A stretch of 33,213 bases of DNA. Source: X23 sp050251575. Lineage in GTDB: Bacteria; Bacillota; Clostridia; SK-Y3. Positions 1 through 7,959 of the stretch are shown piece by piece. The stretch is from assembly GCA_050251575.1 (NCBI GenBank), contig JBFWMP010000014.1:1-33213 (forward strand), written 5' to 3'. The stretch's first letter is position 1. The number at the start of each line of letters is the position of its first letter. A program made the position numbers and the translations under genes. The notes beneath the pieces are model-generated. The model worked only from the letters and a program-made list of their open reading frames with translations, was not told where the DNA came from and searched no databases.

Positions 1-48
1 TAAGGATTCTCGATGTGCATTGATAAATGCTAAAAGATTGAAGCTTAT

Positions 49-130
49 GTCATTCTGAATGAAACAGAGTGAAATGAAGAATCTTTAGAGCTGTTTAAAG
101 GATAAGATTCTTCGCTGCGCTCAGAATGAC
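49..130. repeat. Imperfect inverted repeat (MITE/REP-like) upstream of hydF
   Basis: The outer 10 bases at 49-58 (GTCATTCTGA) are the exact reverse complement of 121-130. An inner pair at 76-85 (GAAGAATCTT) exactly matches the reverse complement of 104-113. The intervening arm sequence is only partly complementary and the centre is about 18 bases. Inverted repeats of this general form are scattered in many clostridial genomes (recollection, not checked). The ATG at 126 that could extend hydF lies inside this repeat, which argues against using it as the start. Confidence 0.6.
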
Positions 131-170
131 ATTCTTGATTATTTTACATTATCCGGAAAGGAGCAAAGTT

Positions 171-1361
171 ATGAGCCTAAATGATACACCAAGAGCTAAC
201 CGTTTGCATATTGGTATTTTCGGAAAGCGGAACACGGGGAAATCATCACTGATTAATGCTATTACAGGGCATGAGACAGCTTTAGTATCAGAGTTTGCAG
301 GTACAACTACAGATCCCGTTTATAAGTCCATGGAAATATACGGAATCGGGCCATGCGTGCTGATTGATACGGCAGGCTTTGACGACGAAGGCAAAATTGG
401 AGAATTGAGGGTTGAGAAAACCAGAAAAGCTGTTGAAAAGACAGATGTTGCGTTAGTGATATTTAGTGAAGATACATTCATTGATAGCGAAAAGAAATGG
501 ATAGATGATTTGAAAAGAAAGAACATTCCAACCATTGCTATACTCAACAAGTCTGATTTGATAAGCAATATTGAAGGGATAAGCCGGTATATTGAAGAAA
601 ATACAGGAAGCAGACCTATTATAGTTAGTGCAAAGACAAAAGGAGGTATTGAGAAAATTCGCACAGCTATTATACGCCATATGCCGGAGGATTATGATGC
701 AAAAACCATTACCGGTGGAATTGTCAATAACGGAGATGTTGTTCTGCTTGTTATGCCTCAAGACATTCAAGCTCCAAAGGGGCGTCTGATTCTTCCACAG
801 GTGCAAACACTCAGAGAATTGCTGGATAAAAAGTGTGTGGTTTTAAGTGCTACAACCGATAAACTGGATGATGCGTTAAGGGCACTAACTAAACCTCCCG
901 AGGTTATTATTACAGATTCACAAGTATTTAAAACAGTTTATGAAAAAAAACCTAAGGAAAGCAAATTGACTTCATTTTCTGTACTATTTGCAGGCTATAA
1001 GGGTGACTTGGATTATTATACAAAAAGTGTTGTTGCCATAGATAATCTGACTGAAAATTCAAGGGTTCTTATTGCGGAGGCTTGTACTCATGCGCCGCTT
1101 TCTGAAGATATTGGGAGAGAGAAAATCCCCAAACTTCTTCGGGAAAAGATTGGGGAAAAGCTTGAAATTGATCTAGTAAGCGGAACTGATTTTCCAGATG
1201 ACTTATCAGAATATAATTTAATCATTCATTGCGGAGCGTGTATGTTCAATCGCAAGTACGTTCTTTCACGTATTGAAAAGGCTCATAAATACAATATCCC
1301 AATGACTAATTACGGAGTTGTTATTGCGTATTTATCAGGGATACTTGGTAAGATAGTTTGA
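171..1361 (+). CDS. hydF: [FeFe]-hydrogenase H-cluster maturation GTPase HydF
   Basis: This is the scaffold GTPase on which the di-iron subcluster of [FeFe] hydrogenase is assembled with HydE and HydG before transfer to the apo-hydrogenase. The protein is 396 aa, normal for HydF. An N-terminal Era/TrmE-type GTPase domain carries the P-loop GKRNTGKSS near residues 18-26 and DTAGFDD in switch II. The C-terminal cluster-binding domain has a conserved EACTH segment and a HCGAC motif with cysteines near 354 and 357. The ATG at 171 was chosen because AAAGGAG (157-163) sits at proper spacing; an in-frame ATG at 126 lies inside a repeat with no ribosome-binding site. hydG follows after 83 bases. hydE and the hydrogenase structural gene are not in the window. 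Confidence 0.96.
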   Translation: MSLNDTPRANRLHIGIFGKRNTGKSSLINAITGHETALVSEFAGTTTDPVYKSMEIYGIGPCVLIDTAGFDDEGKIGELRVEKTRKAVEKTDVALVIFSEDTFIDSEKKWIDDLKRKNIPTIAILNKSDLISNIEGISRYIEENTGSRPIIVSAKTKGGIEKIRTAIIRHMPEDYDAKTITGGIVNNGDVVLLVMPQDIQAPKGRLILPQVQTLRELLDKKCVVLSATTDKLDDALRALTKPPEVIITDSQVFKTVYEKKPKESKLTSFSVLFAGYKGDLDYYTKSVVAIDNLTENSRVLIAEACTHAPLSEDIGREKIPKLLREKIGEKLEIDLVSGTDFPDDLSEYNLIIHCGACMFNRKYVLSRIEKAHKYNIPMTNYGVVIAYLSGILGKIV

Positions 1362-1367
1362 ACTATC

Positions 1368-1388
1368 GGGTGGATATGGAATCCACTC
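1368..1388 (+). other. Intercistronic hairpin between hydF and hydG
   Basis: GGGTGGAT (1368-1375) pairs with ATCCACTC (1381-1388) around a five-base loop, with one G-U pair. No T-tract follows, so this is not a typical terminator. It may be an mRNA-stability or processing structure that allows hydF and hydG to share a transcript. Confidence 0.35.
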
Positions 1389-1444
1389 CTATAAGATGAA
1401 ATTTGTATATTATTAAATAAAAACTGTTTTGAAAGGGGTAAAAA

Positions 1445-2872
1445 ATGTATAATGTAAAATCTATGGACTCGAATGAATTTATTGATGATGGAGAGATATT
1501 AGTTTCCATTGATGATGCCAAAAAGCTTGTAAAAAATCAATTTGAGATCGAAAGAATCTTAGCCAAGGCAAGGGAGTGCAAGGGTATCTCTCATAGAGAA
1601 GCTGCAATTTTGCTTGAAGTTGACGATAATGAAACCCTTGAAGAAATATATAAGATTGCAAGAGAAATTAAAGAAAAAATTTATGGCAAAAGAATTGTTC
1701 TTTTTGCACCTCTGTATTTATCAAGCTACTGCGTAAATAATTGCAAATACTGTGGGTATAAATGCAGTAACAAGATAGGCAGACACCAGCTCTCACAAGA
1801 AGAATTGCGGGAAGAAATTAAGGCTTTGGAGGCGATGGGACATAAAAGACTCCTTCTTGAGGCAGGAGAAGATGACGAGAGATGTCCAATAGAATATATT
1901 TTGGAATGTATAAAAACAATATATGATGAAAAATTTGAAAATGGTGCAATTCGAAGAGTGAATGTAGATATCGCAGCGACAACAGCGGAAAACTACAAAA
2001 AGCTGAAGGATGCAGGAATCGGCACATATATTTTGTTTCAGGAAACATATCACAAACCTACCTATCTTAAACTGCATAGCGGACCAAAACGCAACTATGA
2101 GTGGCATACAGAGGCTATGGACAGAGCAATGCAGGGTGGCGGAATAGATGATGTAGGGATTGGACCATTATTTGGATTATATGATTACCACTATGAGACC
2201 GTGGCACTTTTAATGCATGCAGAGCATATGGAAGCTGTTAGTGGAGTAGGACCGCATACCATTTCTTTTCCAAGACTTTTACCGGCTGAAGGTGTGGACT
2301 ACGACAAGTTCCCTTATTTGGTAAACGATCGGGATTTTAAAAAGGTAGTAGCAATAATTCGCTTGGCAGTTCCATATACAGGGATGATTCTTTCAACAAG
2401 GGAGAGTGTTGATTACCGTAAAGAGCTTTTGGAAATCGGCATTTCGCAGATGAGTGCAGGCTCTTGTGTAGGCGTCGGTGGATATGCTAAAAGAGAAACT
2501 ATTAATGCAGATGGAGTTGAGGAAAAACCCCAATTTAATCTTGCAGACCATAGAAAACCTATTGATGTAATTAAAGGACTTGTAAATGATGGTTATCTTC
2601 CTAGTTATTGCACGGCTTGTTATCGTGAAGGAAGAACTGGTGACCGTTTCATGCCTCTGGCGAAATCAGGACAAATTGGAAACTGCTGCTTGCCGAATGC
2701 ATTATTGACTTTTGAGGAATATTTAAAAGATTATGCAGATGATGAGTTGAGAGAAATAGGACAAAAAATGATTAATGAAGAAATCAAAAATGTTCCGAAT
2801 GAGAAGCAGAGAGCAAAAGCTATTGATTATCTTAAACGTATTCGTGATGGAGAAAGAGATTTAAGATTCTAA
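1445..2872 (+). CDS. hydG: [FeFe]-hydrogenase maturase HydG (radical SAM tyrosine lyase)
   Basis: HydG cleaves tyrosine by radical SAM chemistry to make the CO and CN ligands, delivered as an Fe(CO)2CN synthon, for the H-cluster. At 475 aa it has the normal family length. The radical SAM cysteines appear as CVNNCKYC (CX3CX2C) near residues 96-103. The C-terminal auxiliary cluster motif that distinguishes HydG from ThiH appears as CTAC followed about 22 residues later by NCCLPN. The start has GAAAGGGG upstream. It lies directly after hydF and ends at a strong bidirectional terminator. The motifs together leave little doubt between HydG and its paralogue ThiH. Confidence 0.97.
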   Translation: MYNVKSMDSNEFIDDGEILVSIDDAKKLVKNQFEIERILAKARECKGISHREAAILLEVDDNETLEEIYKIAREIKEKIYGKRIVLFAPLYLSSYCVNNCKYCGYKCSNKIGRHQLSQEELREEIKALEAMGHKRLLLEAGEDDERCPIEYILECIKTIYDEKFENGAIRRVNVDIAATTAENYKKLKDAGIGTYILFQETYHKPTYLKLHSGPKRNYEWHTEAMDRAMQGGGIDDVGIGPLFGLYDYHYETVALLMHAEHMEAVSGVGPHTISFPRLLPAEGVDYDKFPYLVNDRDFKKVVAIIRLAVPYTGMILSTRESVDYRKELLEIGISQMSAGSCVGVGGYAKRETINADGVEEKPQFNLADHRKPIDVIKGLVNDGYLPSYCTACYREGRTGDRFMPLAKSGQIGNCCLPNALLTFEEYLKDYADDELREIGQKMINEEIKNVPNEKQRAKAIDYLKRIRDGERDLRF

Positions 2873-2920
2873 AAGAAATAAGCTATTGATGCCATTGTGG
2901 CATTAATAGCTTATTTCTTT
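2872..2920. terminator. Bidirectional terminator between hydG and the convergent regulator
   Basis: A 23-bp stem (2872-2894 with 2898-2920) closes a three-base loop with one G-U pair. The stem is A-rich at one base and T-rich at the other, so it can terminate transcription from both directions. It overlaps the hydG stop codon and lies 13 bases from the stop of the minus-strand regulator. Confidence 0.9.
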
Positions 2921-2933
2921 AAATTTATAGTGT

Positions 2934-3608
2934 TCAGGATATGCTTTTATATAAATGAGATGGTCTTCCGAGGCACCCATATTCAACTTTTAGGCTGATT
3001 TCACCTATGGTTTCAAGATATTCTAAATATTTTCGAACAGTAACCTTTGATAGCCCCATCTTATGGGATAAAATCTCGCTGGAAAAGTAAAGTTCGGAGT
3101 TATCTCTGATAAATTTACGTATTCTTTCTAAGGTTTTTTTATGAAGCCCTTTTATAAGCATGTCTTCTTTTAATGGATTAAAGCTTCTTGTTATTTTGTC
3201 CAGTTCCTCTTGTTTTACTATATCTTTTTGACGAAGTAGAATATATCTTCCGGCATAATTTTCCAAAGATTGTTTAAGTCTTTCGTATTCAAAGGGTTTT
3301 ATTAAATAATCTACTGCACCAAGCTTTAAAACAGCATCAATGTTTTGCACTTCTTTTGAGGCTGTTACAAAGATAACATCTATCATTGTAAATCTTTTTC
3401 GCAGTTCTTTTAATAAGCTGATACCATCAATTTTTGGCATATAGATATCCAGTATGATTAAATCAATCTTATACCTTTTGCAATAGGTTAAAGCATCTTC
3501 GCCGTTTGATGCTACACCAATGACATTAAACTCTGATACGCTTTGGACAAATTTTCTATTCAATTGGGCAACCATAGGATCATCTTCAACGATTAATACA
3601 TCTATCAT
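2934..3608 (-). CDS. Response regulator, CitB/DcuR/MalR family
   Basis: This is the DNA-binding partner of the sensor kinase next to it. The 224-aa protein has an N-terminal receiver domain with acidic residues D9-D10, phospho-acceptor D54 in LIILDIYMPKIDG, T82 and K104 (YLIKPF). A linker leads to a C-terminal winged-helix domain (about 160-224) typical of CitB/DcuR/MalR regulators. Its ATG overlaps the kinase stop as ATGA, and the AGGAGG ribosome-binding site lies inside the kinase gene, so the two are translationally coupled. No carboxylate transporter or catabolic gene lies nearby, so its regulon cannot be read from this window. Confidence 0.93.
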   Translation of the reverse strand: MIDVLIVEDDPMVAQLNRKFVQSVSEFNVIGVASNGEDALTYCKRYKIDLIILDIYMPKIDGISLLKELRKRFTMIDVIFVTASKEVQNIDAVLKLGAVDYLIKPFEYERLKQSLENYAGRYILLRQKDIVKQEELDKITRSFNPLKEDMLIKGLHKKTLERIRKFIRDNSELYFSSEILSHKMGLSKVTVRKYLEYLETIGEISLKVEYGCLGRPSHLYKSIS

Positions 3609-5221
3609 TTATAGTCCTCCTTTGGTAAAATAATTGTAAATACACTTCCTTTATTTACTTTAGAATGTACATGAATTTTCCCTTTAAGGATTTCTACATT
3701 TTCTTTTATTAATGCCAGTCCTACACCCTTGCTCTTGTTTTTGGTAGTAAAGCCTTTTTTAAATATGTTCTTTAAATTACTCTTTTCTATTCCTACACCG
3801 GAATCTTCTATTTTAATTTCAATTTTATTATCGGTTTCCACTATCTTTACATTAACTTTTTTTTCTTTATTATTACACTTGCTTGTTGCTTCTAAGGCAT
3901 TTTCTATCAGGTTGCCAATAATGGTTACAAGCACATTGCTATTAATATTTTTATGCTTTAATTGAAGTTCAGTACGCTCATCAATTTTTATATTTATTCC
4001 TAGTTCTTTAGCCCGGCTATATTTTCCAAGCATTAATCCCGCAATAGTAGGATCCTTTATTTTATTTACGACCAAGCTTAGAATTTGCTGCTGATTATCT
4101 GTAACATTTAAAATATAGTTTTTTGCTTCTTCAATATCTCCGATCTTTATTAAGCCTAAGATAACATGAAGCTTATTCATAAATTCATGAGTATTTGCTC
4201 TTAATGCTTCAACAATCTGTTTTACTCCTGTAAGCTCTTCGGCAAGCTTTGTAAGATTTGTTTTATCTCTGAAGGTTGCAACTACTCCTGTGATTTTACC
4301 TTTGTTTTTTATAGGCACTTTATTTACCATGACAATAGTATCTTGTATTACCTGCTCTTTATCATATTCCGCCACTCCTATTTCTAGTACTTTAGGCAGA
4401 TTGATAGTAGGAAAGATATTTCTTATGTCTTTCCCGACAATGTTATTTTTTTTATAATTATCTTTTATTTTTAGAATATCTAATGCTGAATCATTTACAA
4501 GGGTTATTTCATAATTATCATCAATCGCTATAATTCCTTCATGTATTGCATCCAGCATAGCTGACTTTTCATTATACAATTTGGATATTTGATCCGGTTC
4601 CAATCCCAATAAAGTGTTTTTAACATTTTGAGATAATAAGAATGCTCCTGCAATTCCTATTGATAACCCTATAAGGGTAATGATGATGAGGTAGTTCTTA
4701 GCGGACGTTTTTGCTTTTTCAATATCCTTATTCAGCGTTCCTATAGAGATGAAGCCTATTTGCTCAGTATCGTCCATATTATAAATAGGTGCAAAGGCTC
4801 TCAGCGATTTGCCTAAGGTGCCGGTAGCTTCAGAAATATAGGTATCTCCATTTTCTACTACACGGATATGGTCTCCACCCACAAATCTTTCTCCGATTCT
4901 TGCAGGAGTAGGATGAGAGTATCTGATTCCTTGCATATCTGCTACAACAATAAATTGTATATCCTCATCTACTGACTCTAACAGCTTACTGATATAAGGT
5001 TGAATTACTTTATCGGGGTCTTTAAGAGCTAATGCAGTTCTTACATTAGGTGACTGTGCTGCTATTTTTGCAATATTCATGACATTCATTTCCACTTTGT
5101 CTTGAACTACTGCTGTTACCCAATGAATGCTAAAAATCATGATAATCGTAATTGGAATAAAAACAACCATTGCTACTAACGCAGTAATCTTCGCTTGTAG
5201 TGTATATGTTCTTTGGTTCAT
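3605..5221 (-). CDS. Sensor histidine kinase, CitA/DcuS/MalK family
   Basis: A membrane sensor of citrate or C4-dicarboxylate type, 538 aa. It has TM1 (about 12-34), an extracytoplasmic sensor with the family signature YSHPTPARIGERFVGGD (101-117), TM2 (about 177-198), a cytoplasmic PAS domain (about 220-325), and a short dimerisation segment with the phospho-accepting His345 in ANTHEFMNKLH. The C-terminal ATPase domain shows the N-box (N437, N441), DSGVG (473-477) and the glycine-rich G2 box near 499-503. Such kinases respond to carboxylic acids, but the ligand here is not predictable. The downstream response regulator overlaps by 4 bp. About 240 bases upstream contain no gene and presumably hold its promoter. 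Confidence 0.94.
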   Translation of the reverse strand: MNQRTYTLQAKITALVAMVVFIPITIIMIFSIHWVTAVVQDKVEMNVMNIAKIAAQSPNVRTALALKDPDKVIQPYISKLLESVDEDIQFIVVADMQGIRYSHPTPARIGERFVGGDHIRVVENGDTYISEATGTLGKSLRAFAPIYNMDDTEQIGFISIGTLNKDIEKAKTSAKNYLIIITLIGLSIGIAGAFLLSQNVKNTLLGLEPDQISKLYNEKSAMLDAIHEGIIAIDDNYEITLVNDSALDILKIKDNYKKNNIVGKDIRNIFPTINLPKVLEIGVAEYDKEQVIQDTIVMVNKVPIKNKGKITGVVATFRDKTNLTKLAEELTGVKQIVEALRANTHEFMNKLHVILGLIKIGDIEEAKNYILNVTDNQQQILSLVVNKIKDPTIAGLMLGKYSRAKELGINIKIDERTELQLKHKNINSNVLVTIIGNLIENALEATSKCNNKEKKVNVKIVETDNKIEIKIEDSGVGIEKSNLKNIFKKGFTTKNKSKGVGLALIKENVEILKGKIHVHSKVNKGSVFTIILPKEDYK

Positions 5222-5418
5222 GTTTCCTCCAAATAGTTTAATTTGAGATAGATAGCAGGGTCTTGTTGGTAATTCAATGTGGAAAGATTGATGATGTGAT
5301 TATAATAAGTATAATATAAGTCTATACTGTATAAATTACAATTATATTACAAACATTATATCAAAAATCAATAGATAAGTAAATATGATAAGATAATAAG
5401 AAAATTTTGCTAAGATAG

Positions 5419-5452
5419 CAAGAAAGTGACCTTGTTATTGAGGCACTTTCTT
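5419..5452 (-). terminator. Terminator of the lipoprotein gene
   Basis: Read on the minus strand, CAAGAAAGTG plus CCT pairs with AGG plus CACTTTCTTG, with one bulged base and an A-rich loop. It starts about a dozen bases after the lipoprotein stop codon. The T-tract behind it is weak, so it may work as an mRNA 3' end hairpin. Confidence 0.65.
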
Positions 5453-5464
5453 GGCATTTAGGTA

Positions 5465-6316
5465 TTATTTCTGAAAGGATTCTTCTAATTTTTTTATGTT
5501 TTCCAATGTAATATTGCTTTTGAGATCTGTAAGAATCATATTGTTTAAAATGACTACTTTTTCCAACTCGATTATAGAAAAATCTACTTGGGATATTTGT
5601 TTTTCTTGCTCTTTCTTAGCTTGTGCTTTTACAATCGCCCAATGTGATTTCAAATTATTAATACTGGAAGCAGATTTTTCCCATTGATTAATTTTGCCGT
5701 TATACTTTGCATCTCTGATAAAATAAGTCATTCTTTTCACATCAGGTGGAATTTTATCTTTGTATTGCTCCAAAAAATCAGGAATCAGCCTGTATAATTC
5801 ATTGGTGAAAGATAATGTATTTTGCATATCCTTGGATTCAGCATAAATGGTCAGTGTATTTAAGGTATTACTGAAATCATCAATTGTTTTTTTGGGAGTA
5901 GCAGCTTTGACTACTTCCGGTTGGAGTGAATCCCATTGTTTATGGATCTCTTCAACTTTTTTACTAACTGATTCCCATTTTTTATCTTCTTCAGATTCTT
6001 TTTTTACTTCTTGAGTAGTTTCCTGTTTGTTTTCATTACTACTTTTATCTTTGCTTTCTTCTTGTTTAATCTCTGTTTTTGTTTCAACTTTAATTTCAGC
6101 CTCTTTTTTTTCTGGTTCTTTTTTTGCATCTAATTCTTTTAGGATATCTTGAATAGAAGCTTCCAGTTCCTTTAAGGTGTCGGGAGCTTTCTCTGATTCT
6201 TCTTCTGATTCATTAGGAGTCGGTTTGGCAGATTTTTTTGAACAGCTGCACAATAAGGTATTTAAAATTAATAGTGTAAGTATCAATATTGAAAATAATA
6301 TTATTTTTCTTTTCAA
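5465..6316 (-). CDS. Putative lipoprotein, charged linker, unknown function
   Basis: A predicted surface lipoprotein of 283 aa with no family I recognise. Basic residues and a hydrophobic stretch at the N terminus are followed by LLCSC, where one of the cysteines would be lipidated. Residues about 30-130 are a very charged Glu/Lys/Ser/Thr-rich low-complexity spacer. From about 130 to the end there is a mostly helical domain. I chose the TTG at 6316 because AGGTGA (6327-6322) stands five bases before it. A GTG at 6325 is in frame but overlaps that ribosome-binding site. It shares strand with the two-component genes downstream but is separated from them by a terminator-like hairpin, so it is probably a separate transcript. 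Confidence 0.75.
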   Translation of the reverse strand: MKRKIILFSILILTLLILNTLLCSCSKKSAKPTPNESEEESEKAPDTLKELEASIQDILKELDAKKEPEKKEAEIKVETKTEIKQEESKDKSSNENKQETTQEVKKESEEDKKWESVSKKVEEIHKQWDSLQPEVVKAATPKKTIDDFSNTLNTLTIYAESKDMQNTLSFTNELYRLIPDFLEQYKDKIPPDVKRMTYFIRDAKYNGKINQWEKSASSINNLKSHWAIVKAQAKKEQEKQISQVDFSIIELEKVVILNNMILTDLKSNITLENIKKLEESFQK

Positions 6317-6493
6317 GCAAATCACCTCAAAATTAGTCTAACCACAATGGTAACAATCAATTCAAGAAACATATCAATGTTCAAAAGCATTGGAAAGCTG
6401 ATATAAATAAGAAAAAATTACATAAAGGATTTCTGAAGCTTTTGTTGAATTATTTAATTATGGTTTTTTAAGTAACTGAGGAGGAATTAGAAT

Positions 6494-6790
6494 ATGTTGG
6501 TGACTGTAAGTATGATGTCAAAAAAGAAGGGCGAGATCAAAAGGTTTTTGGAAAGATATTTTAAAAAACAAACAGACGTTGATGATAATGTGATAGAATG
6601 GATATATATATATAGAAATTTATTAAGCGCATTAGATATGATTGATGTTGTTATGGATAATTATGAAGATTATAGAATATCCTTGTGGGTGCAGCTTGGG
6701 GATGACGATATTATTGAAGTGAATAATAATAATAGAGATAAAGTTATAAATGAAATTTCTCGAAGCTTGGAAGCAAGTGGGAAATTTTAA
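6494..6790 (+). CDS. Small hypothetical protein
   Basis: A 98-aa protein with no family I recognise. It is rich in Lys, Asp and Asn, has no membrane segment and no cysteines. A basic N-terminal segment (about 10-25) is followed by a predicted alpha/beta body. AGGAGG (6479-6484) stands nine bases before the ATG, which makes translation likely. It precedes the bL25 gene by 75 bases, but a likely control hairpin lies between them. Confidence 0.65.
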   Translation: MLVTVSMMSKKKGEIKRFLERYFKKQTDVDDNVIEWIYIYRNLLSALDMIDVVMDNYEDYRISLWVQLGDDDIIEVNNNNRDKVINEISRSLEASGKF

Positions 6791-6824
6791 CTAATAATAT
6801 GGTTTAAAAATTTTATAGTATGGG

Positions 6825-6864
6825 AATACTCCTCTGATAGATATAGATTATAAGGAGGAGTATT
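6825..6864 (+). promoter_or_regulatory. Inverted repeat occluding the bL25 ribosome-binding site
   Basis: AATACTCCTC (6825-6834) is the exact reverse complement of GAGGAGTATT (6855-6864). The right arm contains most of the AAGGAGGAG Shine-Dalgarno region of the gene starting at 6866. The loop is 20 AT-rich bases. If it forms in the mRNA, it would block initiation of the bL25/Ctc gene, for example as an autoregulatory or temperature-sensitive element. This is inference from base pairing only. Confidence 0.55.
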
Positions 6865-6865
6865 T

Positions 6866-7456
6866 ATGGAAACACCAACTTTAAATGCATATGATAGAAT
6901 GGGAATGGGCAAGAATAGTGCACATAAGGTGAGAGAAATGGGGCAGGTTCCGGCAATAATATATGATATAGCGTTAAATAAGATGATAGCAATAGAAAAG
7001 AAGGATTTGGATGCCATATTAATACATTATGGGGAAAATGCTATAGTAAACCTGCAATTGGGAGAAGAAAGCATAAAATCTATTATTAAGGAAGTACAAT
7101 ATCATCCTGTTACTAATCAGGTAATCCATGTTGATTTAAAACCTATTCAACAAGATACGCGGATTCGTACCCATGTACCTGTCCATCTTGTCGGGAATGA
7201 ATATATTGACCGAAGCGGAGGCGTTCTTCAAAAACAAAGGCAGGAAATCGAAGTAGAATGTATGGCAGACAGGATACCTAAATTTATCAATGCAGATATA
7301 AGCGGGCTTTCAGTAGGGCAAAGCTTTAAGGTATTGGACTTGGAAGTGGCGGAGGAGCTTTCCATACTGACAAAGCCCAATGAAGTTATTGTAACACTTA
7401 CTGCTGCAAATAATTTTGGTCAAACGGAAGAAAATGAAGCAGAAAGTGTAGAATAA
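6866..7456 (+). CDS. rplY: 50S ribosomal protein bL25 (Ctc/general stress form)
   Basis: This protein binds 5S rRNA in the large ribosomal subunit. The 196-aa length matches the long two-domain form (called Ctc in Bacillus) rather than the roughly 95-aa form of enteric bacteria. The N-terminal L25 domain (about 5-95) contains the typical segments KVREMGQVPAIIY and a region ending in HVDLKPI. The C-terminal beta domain (about 100-190) includes IPKFINADISGLSVG, as in other Ctc proteins. The acidic C-terminal tail is also typical. Its Shine-Dalgarno site is part of an inverted repeat. The following zinc-ribbon gene starts 36 bases downstream and may be co-transcribed. Confidence 0.95.
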   Translation: METPTLNAYDRMGMGKNSAHKVREMGQVPAIIYDIALNKMIAIEKKDLDAILIHYGENAIVNLQLGEESIKSIIKEVQYHPVTNQVIHVDLKPIQQDTRIRTHVPVHLVGNEYIDRSGGVLQKQRQEIEVECMADRIPKFINADISGLSVGQSFKVLDLEVAEELSILTKPNEVIVTLTAANNFGQTEENEAESVE

Positions 7457-7492
7457 AAAGACTAGAATACTACATCGAGGGGGATGCATGAA

Positions 7493-7870
7493 ATGGAGAT
7501 TTATGAAATAAAAAATAAGGTTACTGAAACAGCCAAAAATGTAATGAAAAAGTCTAATGAAATCATAGAGGTTACTAAACTGAATATGTCTATAGGAGAT
7601 GCTCAGACACGCATAGATTCGTTATTAAAAGAGATAGGTCAGATTATTTATGATGCATATCAAGACGGAGATATCTTTGCTGATGAGCTTATGGACAAAT
7701 GTAAGCAAGCAGAAGAAGAATTTGAAAAGGTTAGAGAGATTAAGGAAAAGGTTGCACAATTTAAAAAAGTGAAATTATGTCCAAGATGTGATAAAGAAAA
7801 TAATATTGATGCTGCTTATTGTTCAAAATGTGGTTTTAGAATTGAAGATGAAGAGTTAGATGAAGAGTAA
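7493..7870 (+). CDS. Zinc-ribbon protein of unknown function
   Basis: A 125-aa protein with a helical, probably coiled-coil N-terminal part (about 1-90, rich in Lys/Glu) and a C-terminal zinc ribbon, CPRC followed by CSKCG, near residues 96-115. An acidic tail ends the protein. I chose ATG 7493 rather than 7484 because the GAGGGG Shine-Dalgarno site (7477-7482) is only one base from 7484 but ten from 7493. Proteins of this build are common and uncharacterised in Clostridia. It is followed by a terminator-like hairpin that reaches into the cobT start. Confidence 0.75.
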   Translation: MEIYEIKNKVTETAKNVMKKSNEIIEVTKLNMSIGDAQTRIDSLLKEIGQIIYDAYQDGDIFADELMDKCKQAEEEFEKVREIKEKVAQFKKVKLCPRCDKENNIDAAYCSKCGFRIEDEELDEE

Positions 7871-7907
7871 AAGATAATACAAAATATATAAAGAATCTTT
7901 ATTGAAG

Positions 7908-7959
7908 AAAACCCCCAGCTATTATATGATGTACTATAATAAATATTTGGGGGTTTTTT
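7908..7959 (+). terminator. Terminator-like hairpin containing the cobT ribosome-binding site
   Basis: AAAACCCCCA (7908-7917) pairs exactly with TGGGGGTTTT (7948-7957), and inside it TATTATA (7920-7926) pairs exactly with TATAATA (7935-7941). A run of six T ends directly before the cobT ATG at 7960. It looks like a terminator for the zinc-ribbon gene, yet GGGGG (7949-7953) is also the only plausible ribosome-binding site for cobT. It may therefore control read-through and translation together. Confidence 0.7.

Noticed and set aside
126..170. Upstream extension of hydF to the ATG at 126
   Set aside because: The extension lies partly in a repeat, has no ribosome-binding site, and the protein from 171 already covers the full family domain.
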